Assembly: GCA_040401995.1 (NCBI GenBank)
Contig: JBBANM010000001.1
Coordinates: 1-64,000, forward strand
Source of the DNA: Haliscomenobacter sp040401995
Lineage (GTDB): Bacteria; Bacteroidota; Bacteroidia; Chitinophagales; Saprospiraceae
Length of the DNA stretch: 64,000 nucleotides
Direction: 5' to 3'
In this document: positions 24,159 to 34,314 of the stretch, piece by piece
Layout of the letters: each line of letters opens with the position of its first letter
Numbering within the stretch: the first letter of the stretch is position 1
Position numbers and translations under genes: made by a program
The notes under the pieces: model-generated
Database searches by the model: none
What the model was told of the DNA's origin: nothing
The model's input: the letters and a program-made list of their open reading frames with translations, nothing else

Positions 24159-27100
24159 ATGAAAAAGTTGATGCTATTGGTACTCCTAACTTTAGGGGGA
24201 GTCAAATCAATTGGTCTTTATGGCCAAAAAATGGAAGATTACAACCTATTTGGTAAAGCTGAATCGCCAACAAATTTATCTTCACCGTCAAATCAGCGGC
24301 TCAAATCAGTTGCGAAATTTAATTTGGCCGACCAAGCGCTAGCAGATTTGGTACAAAAAAGGCCAGCTTCAATTAGAATGAGCCTCCCGCGTTCTACTGG
24401 TGAAATGGTTTTGGAACTGCACAAAGTCCAATTAGCGGATAGCGAATTTAAAATGTTTGAAGCTGGCAAGGATCTTGCCAAACCGCTTGAAATGGGCGTT
24501 TTTTACCAAGGGAAAGTAGCTGGTGATCCCAATAGCTTGGTGGCGATTTCCTGTTTCAAAGATCAGGTTACTGGGAATATCCTCTCAGAGAACAAAGCGT
24601 ATGTTATTGGTCAAAAAAACAAATCTATTGGCGGTCTTTACACCTTAGAGGAAGAGACCCCCAATGGTGTTTTAGACGGCTTAGGTGATTTTACCTGCGC
24701 AACACAGGATGTTATAACTCCAGCTTTAGCCAAAGAAATGGCTAAGACCAACCCAAACCAAACCGTAGCTCCGCTGGGGGCAGTGAATAAAGTGGTCAAT
24801 ATTCATTTTGAATGTGATTTTGACATGTACGTCAAATTGGGATCCAACCCGCAAGCCCTTTTGAACTACGTCACCTCGATGTTCAATTTGGTACACGCGA
24901 TGTATAGAAATGAAAGCATCGTAACGCGAATCAAAAGCGTAAAATACTGGACTTCTACCGATCCTTATGCCTCAAAGACGAACACTCTAGACGCGTTGAC
25001 CGAATTTGGAAATCAGATGAGGGCTGGTGTGCCGAATGGCGCAAATGTTGCCCATCTTTTATCTACCCGCTCTTTGGGCGGCGGTATTGCTTGGTTGGAT
25101 ATGGTTTGTGTAACGCCATTTTTTTCAGCGGGCAACAACTCTTACGCTGGTCCTTTTGCTGTATCAGCTATCAACACCACATTTAGTCAACTTCCCACTT
25201 ACTCTTGGACAATTGAAGTGGTGACGCATGAAATGGGTCATACATTAGGTTCTCCCCATACCCAAAACTGTAACTGGACAGGTGGCGCACTAGATAATTG
25301 CTATACCACCGAAGGAGGCTGCGCGCCTGGGCCAGCGCCCGTGAATGGCGGAACTATTATGAGTTATTGCCATTTGACCAGTTACGGCATCAATTTTAAC
25401 AACGGATTTGGTACTCAACCAGGGAATTTAATTCGCAATAGGGTAGCGGCGCAAACCTGTTTAAATACCGTAGCCGATGCAGCGATTACCGTGAGCACCA
25501 ATACCCTCAATTTGAGCAATGCTGGTGGAAATGCAACAGTGAACATCACTACAACCCCCACTGATTTGTTTTGGGCAGTAAGTGATAATGCCAGCTGGGT
25601 AAATCTCTCGCTGGCCAGCGGAAAAGGTGCGGCTTCATTGGTCATCACCGCTGATGCGAATAGCAGCGCCAATAGTAGAGGGGCAACGGTAACCATAGCA
25701 GGTGAAAATGCGATACAAACGATTTCTATCATCCAGCCCGCCAATAATGGCAATGTACTTTCAGTATCACCAGAAACCGCCTCGGCGCCCAATACCTCAG
25801 GGAGCCTTCCTCTTGTATTGACTTCAAATGTGAGTTGGGCCATTACATCCAATGCTGGTTGGTTAACTACTAATTTCACTTCAGGAAGCAACAATGGCAA
25901 CATCAATGCGAATTATACCGCAAATCCAGGCGCTGCAAGATCGGGAGTCATTACCATCACCGGCGGTGGAATCACGAAAACGGTAATAGTAACTCAGGCA
26001 GCAGCGAGCACGCTTAATGTATCTCCAGATCTACAATCCGTGAGTAATACTGCTGGAGGTTTTGTTTTTGCCTTGACTTCCAACGTAAGCTGGACAATCA
26101 CTTCGAATGCTACTTGGTTAACTACAAATGTTTCCTCAGGAAGCAATAACGCCAGCGTCACCACCAATTATACGGCCAATACCGGTGTAGCAAGAACTGG
26201 TATTTTGACTATTTCAGGAGGAGGGATTACGAAAACTGTAACTGTCAATCAATCCGCTGTTTCTTCCTTGGTCGTTACTCCAACCGTGCAACCTGCACTC
26301 AATACCGCTGGCAGTTTTGGTATCGCTGTTTTTGCCAATGTAAGTTGGACCATAACATCTAATGCCACATGGTTGACTACCAATTCTACTGCTGGAGCCA
26401 ATGATGGCACCATTACCGCAAGTTATGATGCCAATACCGGTGTTGCCAGATCAGGCGTACTGACATTTGCAGGCGGCGGAATTACAAAAACGGTGACGGT
26501 TAACCAAGATGCTGTATCAGCGTCCACTTTAACGGTTTCGCCAGAAGTACAAACTGCGCCAAATACTGCGGGAAGCTTTTCAATAACCGTTGTTTCAAAT
26601 GCAAACTGGACGGTAAGTTCAAATGCTGTCTGGCTGACTGTAAACACAGCTTCAGGGAGTAGCAATGGATTGGTTAATGCTAATTACTCGGCCAATACTG
26701 GTGTGGCCAGAACAGGGGTTTTAACTTTTTCAGGTGGAGGTATAACCAAAACAGTAACCGTCAATCAAGATGCTGCCAATGCCTCTATCTTGATCGTTTC
26801 ACCTGAAACGCAAGCCGCACCAAATACAGCGGGAAGCTTCTCAATTACGGTCACCTCAAATACCAGTTGGCAAATCACTTCTAATGCCGCTTGGTTAACG
26901 GTGAATTCATCCTCAGGCAGCAACAATGCAACAATTTTAGCCAGTTATTCCACTAATGCTGGCGACGCTAGATCGGGAATTTTGACCTTTACCGGCGGGG
27001 GCATTACCAGAACTGTAACTGTCAATCAGTCGGCAGTGAATGCAATGTCGGTATCTCCAACAATACAAATAGCTGGTAATACGGCGGGGAGTTTTTCGAT

Positions 27101-30100
27101 TACCCTAACCTCGAATATCAATTGGTCAGTTACTTCAAATGCAGTTTGGCTTTCGGCCACCCCAACAACGGGAAGTAACAACGGCACGGTCACCGGAAGT
27201 TATTCAACCAATCCAGGCGGAGTCAGAACTGGGGTGTTAACCTTTACCGGAGGCGGTATTTCTAAAACGGTTACCGTTAATCAAGAAGCTGCAAATGCGC
27301 TAGTCGTTACTCCTGAAGTACAAGCTGTTCCAAATACTGCTGGTAGTTTTACGGTTGTTTTGACTTCCACTGTGAGCTGGACGGTGAGTTCAAATGCAGT
27401 GTGGTTAACAAACAATCAAACCTCTGGCAGCAACAATGCCAGTCCTTTGGTAAGTTATACCGCCAATACGGGAACTGCCAGAACCGGCATTTTAACCTTT
27501 ACTGGCGGAGGCATCACCAAAACCGTGACCGTCAACCAAGCTGCTGCTAATGCTTTAACCATTTCACCTGATCTCCAAGTAGTTCCCAATACAGCGGGTA
27601 GTTTTACGGTTACCTTGACCTCAAATGTCAATTGGACTGTAAATTCGAATGCGGTCTGGTTGACCATCAACCAAACTTCAGGAAGCAACAATGCCAGTCC
27701 TTTGGTGAGCTATGCTGCAAATACCGGAGCAGCCAGAAGCGGAATATTGACCTTTACGGGCGGGGGGATTACCAAAACACTCACCGTAAACCAGACTGCA
27801 GTTAGTACCTTAGAAGTAACTCCAAATACCCAAGCAGCACCAAATACCGAAGGCAGTTTTTCAATTTCCATTGCCTCAAATGTCAATTGGACTATTTCAT
27901 CCAATGCAGTTTGGCTTACCACAAGTACTTCGACGGGAAGTAACAATGGTACAATTAGTGCAAAATACATTGCCAATACCGGCATTGCTCGTACCGGTGT
28001 ATTGACCTTTACCGGCGGCGGTATCACCAAAACAGTAACGGTAAATCAGGCAGCAGCTAATGTATTGGACATTACACCAACCATACAGGCAGTGAGTAAT
28101 GTTGCTGGCAGTTTTTCCATTACGCTTACTGCTAATGTCAGCTGGACTGTATCGTCTAATGCCCTTTGGTTAACTACCAATCCAACTTCAGGTAATAACA
28201 GCGCAGCCATTTCTGCCAATTACACGACCAATAACGGTGCAGCCAGATCTGGAACCTTAACTTTTACAGGAGGCGGCATTACCAAAACAGTAACCGTTAA
28301 TCAAGCTGCTGCTAATGCGTTGACCGCTTCGCCTGATTTGCAAAACGTTCCAAATACGGCTGGGTCATTTACAATTTCCGTCACTTCAAATATAAGCTGG
28401 ATCGTTACTTCGAATGTTGGCTGGCTAACTGTTAGTATAAATTCAGGTAGCAACAACGCCTCCGTTATAGCCAATTACACCGCCAACACGGGAGATGGAA
28501 GAACGGGAATCATTACTTTCAGTGGAGGCGGCCTAACGAAAACAGTTACCGTCAATCAAACGGCAGTAAACTTTCTCACGGTATCACCAGCAACGCAATC
28601 AGTTCCAAGTACTGCTGGTACACAAATCATTGCGGTAGCTTCAAATGTAAACTGGAGTGTATCCTCAAATGTAAACTGGCTTTCCTCGAATCCTACATCA
28701 GGAAGCAATAGCGCAAATGTGACTGCCTCATATGCCGCCAATACGGGCGCAGCCAGAACAGGGGTACTTACTTTTACTGGCGGCGGCATTACCAAAACGG
28801 TGATTATCAACCAAGCTGTTTCTCCGGCGTGTACGAGCGCCACGGCCGCGCAGCTGAGCACGAGCAATGTCACTACCAATCAAGCTACCCTTATTTGTGG
28901 CATCACCACCGGAGCTTCCACTTATGCTTGGCGATACCGCTTGGTAGGTTCCACGACCTGGATTTCTATTGCCTCAACGACCACTAATAGTCAAATTGTA
29001 ACTGGACTTAACGCAGCTACAAATTATGAATTTCAGAACCGACTATTTTGTACTTCTAGTGCTGCCTGGACGACATGGTCAACTGCGGTTTCATTTAAAA
29101 CGGCGTCAAATTCGGTTCCAAGCTGTGAAATTCCTACAACGGCGCAATTATCAGCAAGCAATATTACGGCAACTGGCGCTCGCTTAAGTTGTGCTGCTGC
29201 CAACACCAACGGATTCAATTGGCGCTACCGGATTGTGGGAATTTCAAATTGGAATACCACTACGTCAACTACCAGTTTTTTGGAAGTTGGTAGTTTAACC
29301 GCAAACCGTAATTATGAATTTCAGGTTCAAAAAAACTGCGGTTCCAATAGTTTAAGTGCCTGGTCCTCGAGTGCAATTTTTTCAACCCTTACAACTGCCT
29401 CCACCTGCGCAACTCCAACGATTGGGCAAATTTCAGCCAGCAATATCACTGCTACCTCTGCTCGATTGAATACCACTGTTACTGGAGCTTCTGCCTTCAA
29501 TTGGCAATACAAAATGGCGGGCGCGGCAAATTGGACTACAATGCCTGCTACAACAGCTGGTTTTGTTGATATGTTAGGCTTGAATAGCGCCAGCAATTTT
29601 GAATTTCAGGTGCAAATCAATTGCGGCAGCAATAACCTCAGCAATTGGTCGCCAAGTGGTGCTTTTTCGACTGTTGCAGCTCCTTGTAATCCATCTACTG
29701 CCCAACAGCTATCGGCAACGAATGTTACGGCTACAAGTGCTCGTTTGAATACCAGTCTATCAGGAGCCGTAGGATTTAATTGGCAGTACAGGGTAGTGGA
29801 AAGCTCCACTTGGACAGCTGGAACGACTTCGGTTAGTGGGTTTTCGGATATTTCTGGCTTAAGCGCATCAACCAATTACGAGTACCAAGTACAAACGAAA
29901 TGTAGCGGCGATCAACTCAGCACTTGGTCGGCAAGCGGCGTTTTTAACACCCTATTGCCTCCATGTCCAGCCCCGGTTGCCAATCAGCTTTCAGTAACCA
30001 ATATTACTGCAACCAGTGCCCGATTCAATACCTCCCTTACTGGCGTTGTAGGTTATGTTTGGCGTTACCACAAAATTGGTGACGCCAAATGGATCAACCC

Positions 30101-30530
30101 GGCAGCTACAACAACCAATACGGTTACCATTTCAGGATTTGCTCCGGGAACAAACTATGAATTTCAAGTTCAAGTCAATTGCGTAGCCAATAACCCAAGT
30201 GCCTGGTCGGTTGGATCGAGCTTTACCACCCTGGCGGCGTTGCCTGCATTCGGCGGATTCATTGTTGCGCCAATTGAACCTTCGGTACAAGTATTGGCAT
30301 ATCCCAACCCAACAACAGGATTGGCCGTACTGCAAATCATGGGCGGAACTGGAGAAATGGGTCAATTAGAGGTGGTTGACCTACAGGGAAGAGTAGTGTA
30401 CAAAAAAGAACTGATCGTTTTGGGAGCACAAACCGAACAGGTGGATATTTCTACGGAGCCAAACGGAGTTTATATTTTGCGATTAATTTCTTCTAAAATA
30501 TTGATTACAAGTCGATTGATTAAGGAGTAA
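24159..30530 (+). CDS. Giant secreted metalloprotease/adhesin: reprolysin-like domain, 13 BACON, 5 FN3, type IX sorting tail
   Basis: 2123 residues. Signal peptide (MKKLMLLVLLTLGGVKSIGL), a propeptide region, then a metzincin domain with HEMGHTLGSPHT (His357, Glu358, His361, His367), the reprolysin/M12B form. Residues about 440-1552 hold 13 BACON domains of roughly 84-87 residues each, repeating patterns such as PNTAGSFSIT, SNAVWLT, ARTGVLTFTGGGITKTVTVN and Q. Residues about 1553-2040 hold five FN3-like domains, most beginning QLSxxNITATSAR. The end (YPNPTTG to SRLIKE) is a complete type A T9SS sorting domain. The BACON block is near-identical tandem DNA of about 255 bp per unit, and so prone to unit gain or loss. 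Role: surface-attached or secreted proteolysis and glycan or mucin binding (inference). Confidence 0.92.
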   Translation: MKKLMLLVLLTLGGVKSIGLYGQKMEDYNLFGKAESPTNLSSPSNQRLKSVAKFNLADQALADLVQKRPASIRMSLPRSTGEMVLELHKVQLADSEFKMFEAGKDLAKPLEMGVFYQGKVAGDPNSLVAISCFKDQVTGNILSENKAYVIGQKNKSIGGLYTLEEETPNGVLDGLGDFTCATQDVITPALAKEMAKTNPNQTVAPLGAVNKVVNIHFECDFDMYVKLGSNPQALLNYVTSMFNLVHAMYRNESIVTRIKSVKYWTSTDPYASKTNTLDALTEFGNQMRAGVPNGANVAHLLSTRSLGGGIAWLDMVCVTPFFSAGNNSYAGPFAVSAINTTFSQLPTYSWTIEVVTHEMGHTLGSPHTQNCNWTGGALDNCYTTEGGCAPGPAPVNGGTIMSYCHLTSYGINFNNGFGTQPGNLIRNRVAAQTCLNTVADAAITVSTNTLNLSNAGGNATVNITTTPTDLFWAVSDNASWVNLSLASGKGAASLVITADANSSANSRGATVTIAGENAIQTISIIQPANNGNVLSVSPETASAPNTSGSLPLVLTSNVSWAITSNAGWLTTNFTSGSNNGNINANYTANPGAARSGVITITGGGITKTVIVTQAAASTLNVSPDLQSVSNTAGGFVFALTSNVSWTITSNATWLTTNVSSGSNNASVTTNYTANTGVARTGILTISGGGITKTVTVNQSAVSSLVVTPTVQPALNTAGSFGIAVFANVSWTITSNATWLTTNSTAGANDGTITASYDANTGVARSGVLTFAGGGITKTVTVNQDAVSASTLTVSPEVQTAPNTAGSFSITVVSNANWTVSSNAVWLTVNTASGSSNGLVNANYSANTGVARTGVLTFSGGGITKTVTVNQDAANASILIVSPETQAAPNTAGSFSITVTSNTSWQITSNAAWLTVNSSSGSNNATILASYSTNAGDARSGILTFTGGGITRTVTVNQSAVNAMSVSPTIQIAGNTAGSFSITLTSNINWSVTSNAVWLSATPTTGSNNGTVTGSYSTNPGGVRTGVLTFTGGGISKTVTVNQEAANALVVTPEVQAVPNTAGSFTVVLTSTVSWTVSSNAVWLTNNQTSGSNNASPLVSYTANTGTARTGILTFTGGGITKTVTVNQAAANALTISPDLQVVPNTAGSFTVTLTSNVNWTVNSNAVWLTINQTSGSNNASPLVSYAANTGAARSGILTFTGGGITKTLTVNQTAVSTLEVTPNTQAAPNTEGSFSISIASNVNWTISSNAVWLTTSTSTGSNNGTISAKYIANTGIARTGVLTFTGGGITKTVTVNQAAANVLDITPTIQAVSNVAGSFSITLTANVSWTVSSNALWLTTNPTSGNNSAAISANYTTNNGAARSGTLTFTGGGITKTVTVNQAAANALTASPDLQNVPNTAGSFTISVTSNISWIVTSNVGWLTVSINSGSNNASVIANYTANTGDGRTGIITFSGGGLTKTVTVNQTAVNFLTVSPATQSVPSTAGTQIIAVASNVNWSVSSNVNWLSSNPTSGSNSANVTASYAANTGAARTGVLTFTGGGITKTVIINQAVSPACTSATAAQLSTSNVTTNQATLICGITTGASTYAWRYRLVGSTTWISIASTTTNSQIVTGLNAATNYEFQNRLFCTSSAAWTTWSTAVSFKTASNSVPSCEIPTTAQLSASNITATGARLSCAAANTNGFNWRYRIVGISNWNTTTSTTSFLEVGSLTANRNYEFQVQKNCGSNSLSAWSSSAIFSTLTTASTCATPTIGQISASNITATSARLNTTVTGASAFNWQYKMAGAANWTTMPATTAGFVDMLGLNSASNFEFQVQINCGSNNLSNWSPSGAFSTVAAPCNPSTAQQLSATNVTATSARLNTSLSGAVGFNWQYRVVESSTWTAGTTSVSGFSDISGLSASTNYEYQVQTKCSGDQLSTWSASGVFNTLLPPCPAPVANQLSVTNITATSARFNTSLTGVVGYVWRYHKIGDAKWINPAATTTNTVTISGFAPGTNYEFQVQVNCVANNPSAWSVGSSFTTLAALPAFGGFIVAPIEPSVQVLAYPNPTTGLAVLQIMGGTGEMGQLEVVDLQGRVVYKKELIVLGAQTEQVDISTEPNGVYILRLISSKILITSRLIKE
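25471..28815 (+). repeat. Tandem array of 13 BACON-encoding units (about 255 bp each)
   Basis: Successive units begin with a (V/I)SP or (V/I)TP segment (for example near 25759, 26008 and 26527) and end with KTVTVNQ codons. Units 2-13 are closely alike; the first is divergent. Synonymous differences between units are frequent, which argues against a very recent expansion. The period is uniform and in frame throughout. Confidence 0.85.
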
Positions 30531-30566
30531 CGAATAGGGGAAATACTGCCTAAAATTTTTGAAACC

Positions 30567-30614
30567 ACGCCGTTGCTGTTGATTTTTTGCTAAATCAACA
30601 GCAACGGCGTTTTT
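30567..30614. terminator. Strong bidirectional terminator after the giant protease gene
   Basis: A 19-bp perfect stem (ACGCCGTTGCTGTTGATTT with its inverse at 30592-30610) around a 6-base loop, followed by TTTT on the plus strand. The minus-strand gene ends at 30614, so the hairpin serves both converging genes. Confidence 0.85.
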
Positions 30615-31954
30615 CAGTTATTAGGAACAATTTTTTTGATTTGGCCACCCTTACGCGTTAATTCAGTTTTTTCACGCAGCAGTTCATTGGGGAAATCATG
30701 AAAACGCTGCTGCACTTCTATATTGTTGGGGTCCAACTTATTCGCTTTTTCCAGAAATTTAAAGGCATTGTCTCTATCACCTAATCTTTCATACTCTTCG
30801 GTAGCCAATAAATGTAAACCAATGGAGGGAGGATTTACCGCTATTGCTCGCTCTACGTCTTTTGGTGCATCAATATGCTTTTGTTTTACCGATAAAACGG
30901 CTTTATTGTTCAAAGCCAAAGGATGACGGGGGTCTTCTCTCAAAATCGTATCATATTGCTGAATGGCTTTTTCGGGTTGTCCGGTGCGGATGTAAGATTG
31001 AGCTAAGGTCATGGTAGCCATCGACTTGGCTGTTTTTGATCCTTCTTTGGTAGCTGCTTTCTGTACATTTTGGGCAATGGGAATCGCTTTATTGGGTTCG
31101 CCTTTGGCCAGATACAAACGCGCAGCAAGAATGCGGACTGCAATTTGGATACTCGCGGTAAATTCGCCTTGATCCCTTTTTTGGAGTAAGCTATCAATGG
31201 ATTGGCGGTCTTCAGGTTGAAAAAGCGGGCAATAAAAACTGATGTTCACCTCTTTTTCACTGAGGTAATTACCCCATACGATCATGTCGCAACCACAAGC
31301 GTTGAGTAGGCTATCCGCAAATGGGTAATCAGGATAACGGCGGTTGACGTCAAAATTATTGATCAAACCAACCATACGCATGGTAGGGCTTTCACTCATT
31401 AAGTTTTTCCCAAATTCATCTACTATTTGGGTTTGCACGGCAATCTGTTGACTACTCAGGGCTTTAAAAGGCAAAATGGTCACTTTGTATGGCGCGTTAT
31501 TGCTAAAACCTGGACATGCAATACTTATTGGTTTAATCGAGGCTTCCGAAAGGGTGTCAGGGGCTGGTGTTTTTGGATGGTCAGTTTCGAAATAGGTATC
31601 GTTGATGAATATACCAATTCCGATGCTCGCCAATACTAGAACCGGAATAATTACGAACCAATAATTGAATTTTTTCTTCGCAGTAGTAGAGCTGAAACTT
31701 TGATCGCCGGTTTCAACTGATTGTAAAACCTCCAGGACTCCTTTTCCCGCCCGATTTAGCGCCAGCCGGTTTTCTTCGCTACTGGTTACGCCTTGAAGCT
31801 CTTTTTCATGATGGGTATTGTATTCCGTTTGCATCAATCGAGCGGCAGTAACCAGTTTCGGAAAACGCCCATCTTGCTCTACATACTGAATTAGGTGTTG
31901 AAAGGCTTGACTAATGTCTCCATTAGCGACCTCGTCTAGAATCTGTTGTTTCAT
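30614..31954 (-). CDS. Membrane TPR protein with an effector-associated-like N-terminal domain
   Basis: 446 residues in three parts. Residues 1-82 are helical with the pattern AARLMQTEYNTHHEKELQG then ENRLALNRAGKGVLEVL, resembling effector-associated domains (EAD11-like) that act as adaptors in counter-invader systems of multicellular bacteria. A transmembrane helix follows (about 97-117). Next is a TolB/FlgO-like region (YKVTILPFKALSSQ to CDMIVWGNYLSE), then TPRs (about 300-420). This EAD assignment is pattern-based and needs a profile search. No caspase, CHAT, STAND or other typical EAD partner is adjacent, so the partner would be elsewhere. Confidence 0.72.
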   Translation of the reverse strand: MKQQILDEVANGDISQAFQHLIQYVEQDGRFPKLVTAARLMQTEYNTHHEKELQGVTSSEENRLALNRAGKGVLEVLQSVETGDQSFSSTTAKKKFNYWFVIIPVLVLASIGIGIFINDTYFETDHPKTPAPDTLSEASIKPISIACPGFSNNAPYKVTILPFKALSSQQIAVQTQIVDEFGKNLMSESPTMRMVGLINNFDVNRRYPDYPFADSLLNACGCDMIVWGNYLSEKEVNISFYCPLFQPEDRQSIDSLLQKRDQGEFTASIQIAVRILAARLYLAKGEPNKAIPIAQNVQKAATKEGSKTAKSMATMTLAQSYIRTGQPEKAIQQYDTILREDPRHPLALNNKAVLSVKQKHIDAPKDVERAIAVNPPSIGLHLLATEEYERLGDRDNAFKFLEKANKLDPNNIEVQQRFHDFPNELLREKTELTRKGGQIKKIVPNN

Positions 31955-32185
31955 ATTTTGAGGGTCATTTTGACAAAGTTAACAAAATTAGAAGCCGATG
32001 CAATAAAAGCCGTTCAACACAAAATGGACAAAGGCCATTAGACTTCACGCTATTTTTTTTACATTGGTTCCCCAGAAACCATTCCCAACAAATACTGAAT
32101 GATTTCTTTTATCAGCATCCATAACGACTGACACTACACTTGGGTTACTTTCCATTTTGTTAGCTCGGCGTTAAATAATACATAA

Positions 32186-34282
32186 ATGATGAAAAAAACA
32201 TTATTTTCTTTGATGTTTCTTGCCCTTGGTCTATTTGGGTGGCTCAATTTTCAGACTGCGAGCGATTGGCCGGAGTATTTGGGCGGACCGGAAAGGAATC
32301 ATTATTCTACACTGGATAAGATAACTACTCAAAACGTAGATAAGTTGCAAAAAACTTGGGAGTACCATACCCTGGATACTTCCGGGCAAATACAATGTAA
32401 CCCCATCATCATTAACGGCATTTTGTACGCAACCAGCGCTTCAATTAAAGTTTTTGCTTTGAATGCTGCAACTGGCCAAGAAATCTGGCGGTATGAAGCA
32501 GCTGGAGAAGCCGCGTGGTTCAACACCAATCGCGGGTTGACCTACTGGACGGATGGTAAAGAGGAACGCTTACTTTTTTCGGCGGGCCCTTGGTTGTATG
32601 CACTGAATGCTAAAACGGGCAATTTGATTCCTTCATTTGGAAAAAACGGTCGAGTTAGTCTTAAAGAGGGATTGGGCGCTGCCGCTGCTGAAAAATTTGT
32701 CGTTGCCACCACGCCCGGCGTCGTTTTTAATAACCTATACATCACGGGTACCCGCTTGTCGGAAGGATCTGATGCTGCCCCTGGGCACATCAGGGCTTTT
32801 GATGTACGTACTGGGAAACTGACTTGGGTGTTTCACACGATCCCCCAACCTGGTGAAGAGGGCTACGCTACCTGGCCAAAAGAAGCCTATAAATCAGTTG
32901 GCGGCGCCAATTCATGGGCGGGCATGGCCATTGACCGCAAACGTGAGATTGTTTATATTCCTACTGGTTCGGCGGCATTTGATTTCTATGGCGGCAACCG
33001 CAAAGGTCAAAACCTTTATGCCAACTGCTTGCTTGCCCTCAACGCGCGCACGGGCAAGCGCATCTGGCACTATCAAACCATTCATCATGATATTTGGGAT
33101 CGGGATCTGCCTTCACCGCCGGTATTGTTGACCCTGAACGTGAATGGCAAAGCCGTTGATGCCGTAGCGCAGACCACCAAACATGGGTATATTTTTGTAT
33201 TTGACCGGGTAACTGGAAAACCTATTTTTCCCATTGAAGAGCAACCGGTTCCGGCATCCACTTTAGCTGGGGAACATACTTGGCCAACTCAGCCTAAACC
33301 GACCAAGCCAGCCCCTTTTGTACGTCAATCTTTTACAGAAGCGGATCTGAATCCTTTTGCCGAGAATCGGGAAGAATTGCTCACCACGTTTCGAGGCATT
33401 CAAAAAGAACATCTTTTCACTCCACCGAGCAAACAAGGGGCATTGATTTTCCCAGGATTTGATGGCGGTGCTGAATGGGGTGGGGCAGCCGCCAGTCCTG
33501 ATGGCATGTTCTACGTCAATGCCAATGAAATGCCTTGGGTGCTCCAAATGACCGATTTACCTAAAAATGAAGACATGAAGGCATTGTCACCGGGCGAGCG
33601 AATCTATCAAACGAAGTGCGCTTCTTGTCATGGAAAAGAGAAAAAAGGCGATGCTACTGGCGCTTTTCCTTCGTTGGTAGACCTGAAAAAGAAACGCGCC
33701 AAAGACTATACGGTAACCATCATCAAACAGGGAAAAGGGATGATGCCAGGGTTTCCTACCATCAGCGAAAGTGATCGCAATGCCATTGTTGCTTACTTAT
33801 ATGGTGAAGAACAAAAAGATGCTCACTCCGAAGGGAAAATTTCCGGCAATGTTATCCCTTATGGTTTTAAGGGGTACAACCGCTTTGTGGATAAAAATAG
33901 TTTTCCAGCCATTAAACCACCTTGGGGTGTACTGGCTGCGGTAGATTTAAACACCGGTGAATACAAATGGAAAATTCCACTTGGCGAATTCAAGTCGCTC
34001 ACCGCCAAAGGCATCCCTCAAACGGGCACGGAAAATTATGGCGGACCGGTAGTCACCGCAGGCAATCTTTTGTTCATCGGCGCTACAAAAGATGAAATGT
34101 TTCGGGCTTTTGACCGTCGCGATGGCAAACTGTTGTGGCAATATCAGCTCCCCGCGGGCGGGTACGCTACCCCCTCTACTTATGCCGTAAATGGTAAGCA
34201 ATATGTCGTTATTGCTTGTGGCGGCGCCAAGATGGGGACAAAAAAAGGAGACAGCTATGTGGCCTTCGCTCTTCCTGAGTAA
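32186..34282 (+). CDS. PQQ-dependent dehydrogenase with inserted cytochrome c domain
   Basis: Periplasmic quinoprotein of 698 residues; signal peptide in the first 24. The beta-propeller shows repeated quinoprotein strands (LNAATGQEIWRYE, FDVRTGKLTWVFHTIP, LNARTGKRIWHYQT). Residues about 465-530 are a cytochrome c domain with C478-A-S-C481-H482 and a probable Met ligand in KGMMPGFP, inserted before the last blade (LAAVDLNTGEYKWKIPLGE to the end). Members oxidise alcohols or sugars and pass electrons through the heme. No pqq synthesis genes are present. It begins an apparent operon with a malonyl-CoA-synthetase-like gene 32 bases downstream. Substrate unknown. Confidence 0.88.
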   Translation: MMKKTLFSLMFLALGLFGWLNFQTASDWPEYLGGPERNHYSTLDKITTQNVDKLQKTWEYHTLDTSGQIQCNPIIINGILYATSASIKVFALNAATGQEIWRYEAAGEAAWFNTNRGLTYWTDGKEERLLFSAGPWLYALNAKTGNLIPSFGKNGRVSLKEGLGAAAAEKFVVATTPGVVFNNLYITGTRLSEGSDAAPGHIRAFDVRTGKLTWVFHTIPQPGEEGYATWPKEAYKSVGGANSWAGMAIDRKREIVYIPTGSAAFDFYGGNRKGQNLYANCLLALNARTGKRIWHYQTIHHDIWDRDLPSPPVLLTLNVNGKAVDAVAQTTKHGYIFVFDRVTGKPIFPIEEQPVPASTLAGEHTWPTQPKPTKPAPFVRQSFTEADLNPFAENREELLTTFRGIQKEHLFTPPSKQGALIFPGFDGGAEWGGAAASPDGMFYVNANEMPWVLQMTDLPKNEDMKALSPGERIYQTKCASCHGKEKKGDATGAFPSLVDLKKKRAKDYTVTIIKQGKGMMPGFPTISESDRNAIVAYLYGEEQKDAHSEGKISGNVIPYGFKGYNRFVDKNSFPAIKPPWGVLAAVDLNTGEYKWKIPLGEFKSLTAKGIPQTGTENYGGPVVTAGNLLFIGATKDEMFRAFDRRDGKLLWQYQLPAGGYATPSTYAVNGKQYVVIACGGAKMGTKKGDSYVAFALPE

Positions 34283-34314
34283 ATAAATAATTCATTGGTT
34301 TTCAAATAAATAAA

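Noticed and set aside
25415..30365. Several open frames of 60-163 codons on the strand opposite the giant protease gene
   Set aside because: They repeat with the period of the BACON and FN3 units, start in the middle of them and have no independent features; they are by-products of the Asn/Thr/Gly-rich repeat coding.
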